5,248 nt of DNA, taken from the NCBI GenBank assembly GCA_002469605.1, contig DKMV01000394.1, positions 1 through 5,248 of the forward strand, in the 5' to 3' direction. This document shows positions 5,144 through 5,248 of this stretch, one piece after another. How positions within the stretch are numbered: position 1 is the first letter of the stretch; each line of letters opens with the position of its first letter. A program made the position numbers and the translations under genes. The notes beneath the pieces are model-generated. The model was not told the origin of the DNA. It was given only the letters and a program-made list of their open reading frames with translations, and did not search any database. The DNA is from Leclercia sp. UBA7405. GTDB lineage: Bacteria > Pseudomonadota > Gammaproteobacteria > Enterobacterales > Enterobacteriaceae.

Positions 5144-5248
5144 TCAGAACAGATCGCTGCGCGATTTCAGCAGCGATTCCACGTCTTTATCCACTTTGAT
5201 GTGGATCTCGTGTTCAATCTTGACGTTCATATTGATGGTGATCGGCTC
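5144..5248 (-). CDS. ynbE: YnbE-like outer-membrane lipoprotein, C-terminal part (5' end outside window)
   Basis: Read leftward from the window edge, the frame gives 34 residues and a TGA stop at 5146-5144. It starts EPITINMNVKIEHEIHIK and ends LLKSRSDLF, which agrees with the C-terminal half of the roughly 60-residue E. coli lipoprotein YnbE. The signal peptide and lipobox cysteine lie outside the window and cannot be checked. In E. coli, YnbE is anchored in the outer membrane and joins the periplasmic end of YdbH to form an intermembrane bridge for lipids. Its position just before ydbL, with the next ribosome binding site overlapping its stop codon, supports the assignment, and ydbH is expected next on the right. 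Confidence 0.92.
   Translation of the reverse strand, partial: EPITINMNVKIEHEIHIKVDKDVESLLKSRSDLF

Noticed and set aside
4750..5199. Open frame of 149 codons on the + strand across ydbL and the ynbE end
   Set aside because: It is antisense to two genes identified by conserved sequence, and its translation has no known motif.

Overview
The window looks like ordinary chromosome from a gamma-proteobacterium of the family Enterobacteriaceae (Enterobacter, Lelliottia, Leclercia or Kosakonia-like). The evidence is the ynbE-ydbL gene pair at the right end, which closely resembles the Escherichia coli genes, the GC-rich third codon positions, and Shine-Dalgarno and terminator signals of the usual enteric type. 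The genus cannot be fixed from the sequence alone.

Layout from left to right: (1) the last 117 codons of a PQQ-dependent quinoprotein dehydrogenase on the + strand, ending in a textbook intrinsic terminator with a UUCG tetraloop; (2) a LysR-type regulator on the - strand, converging on that terminator; (3) a 132-base AT-rich divergent control region with a perfect 9+1+9 inverted repeat over a consensus -10 box; (4) an Old Yellow Enzyme family flavin oxidoreductase on the + strand, closed by a GC-rich hairpin; (5) a 248-base gap holding that hairpin and a promoter with a perfect TTGACA -35 box; (6) a secreted zinc alkyl sulfatase of the SdsA1/YjcS type on the + strand; (7) a short convergent gap with two hairpins; (8) ydbL and the 3' part of ynbE on the - strand, translationally coupled.

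Functionally there are three units. The LysR regulator and the flavoenzyme form a classic divergent regulator/target pair, probably responding to an electrophilic or aromatic compound. The alkyl sulfatase has its own promoter and would release sulfate and alcohol from alkyl sulfates in the periplasm. The ynbE-ydbL pair belongs to the ydbH-ynbE-ydbL operon for phospholipid movement to the outer membrane. In E. coli K-12, from general knowledge, ydbL is followed by feaR; here catabolic and accessory genes occupy that position, which suggests a variable site next to a conserved operon.

I found no RNA gene, mobile element, CRISPR array or clearly new system. The most interesting signals are the operator architecture in the divergent region and the second dyad at the sulfatase promoter.
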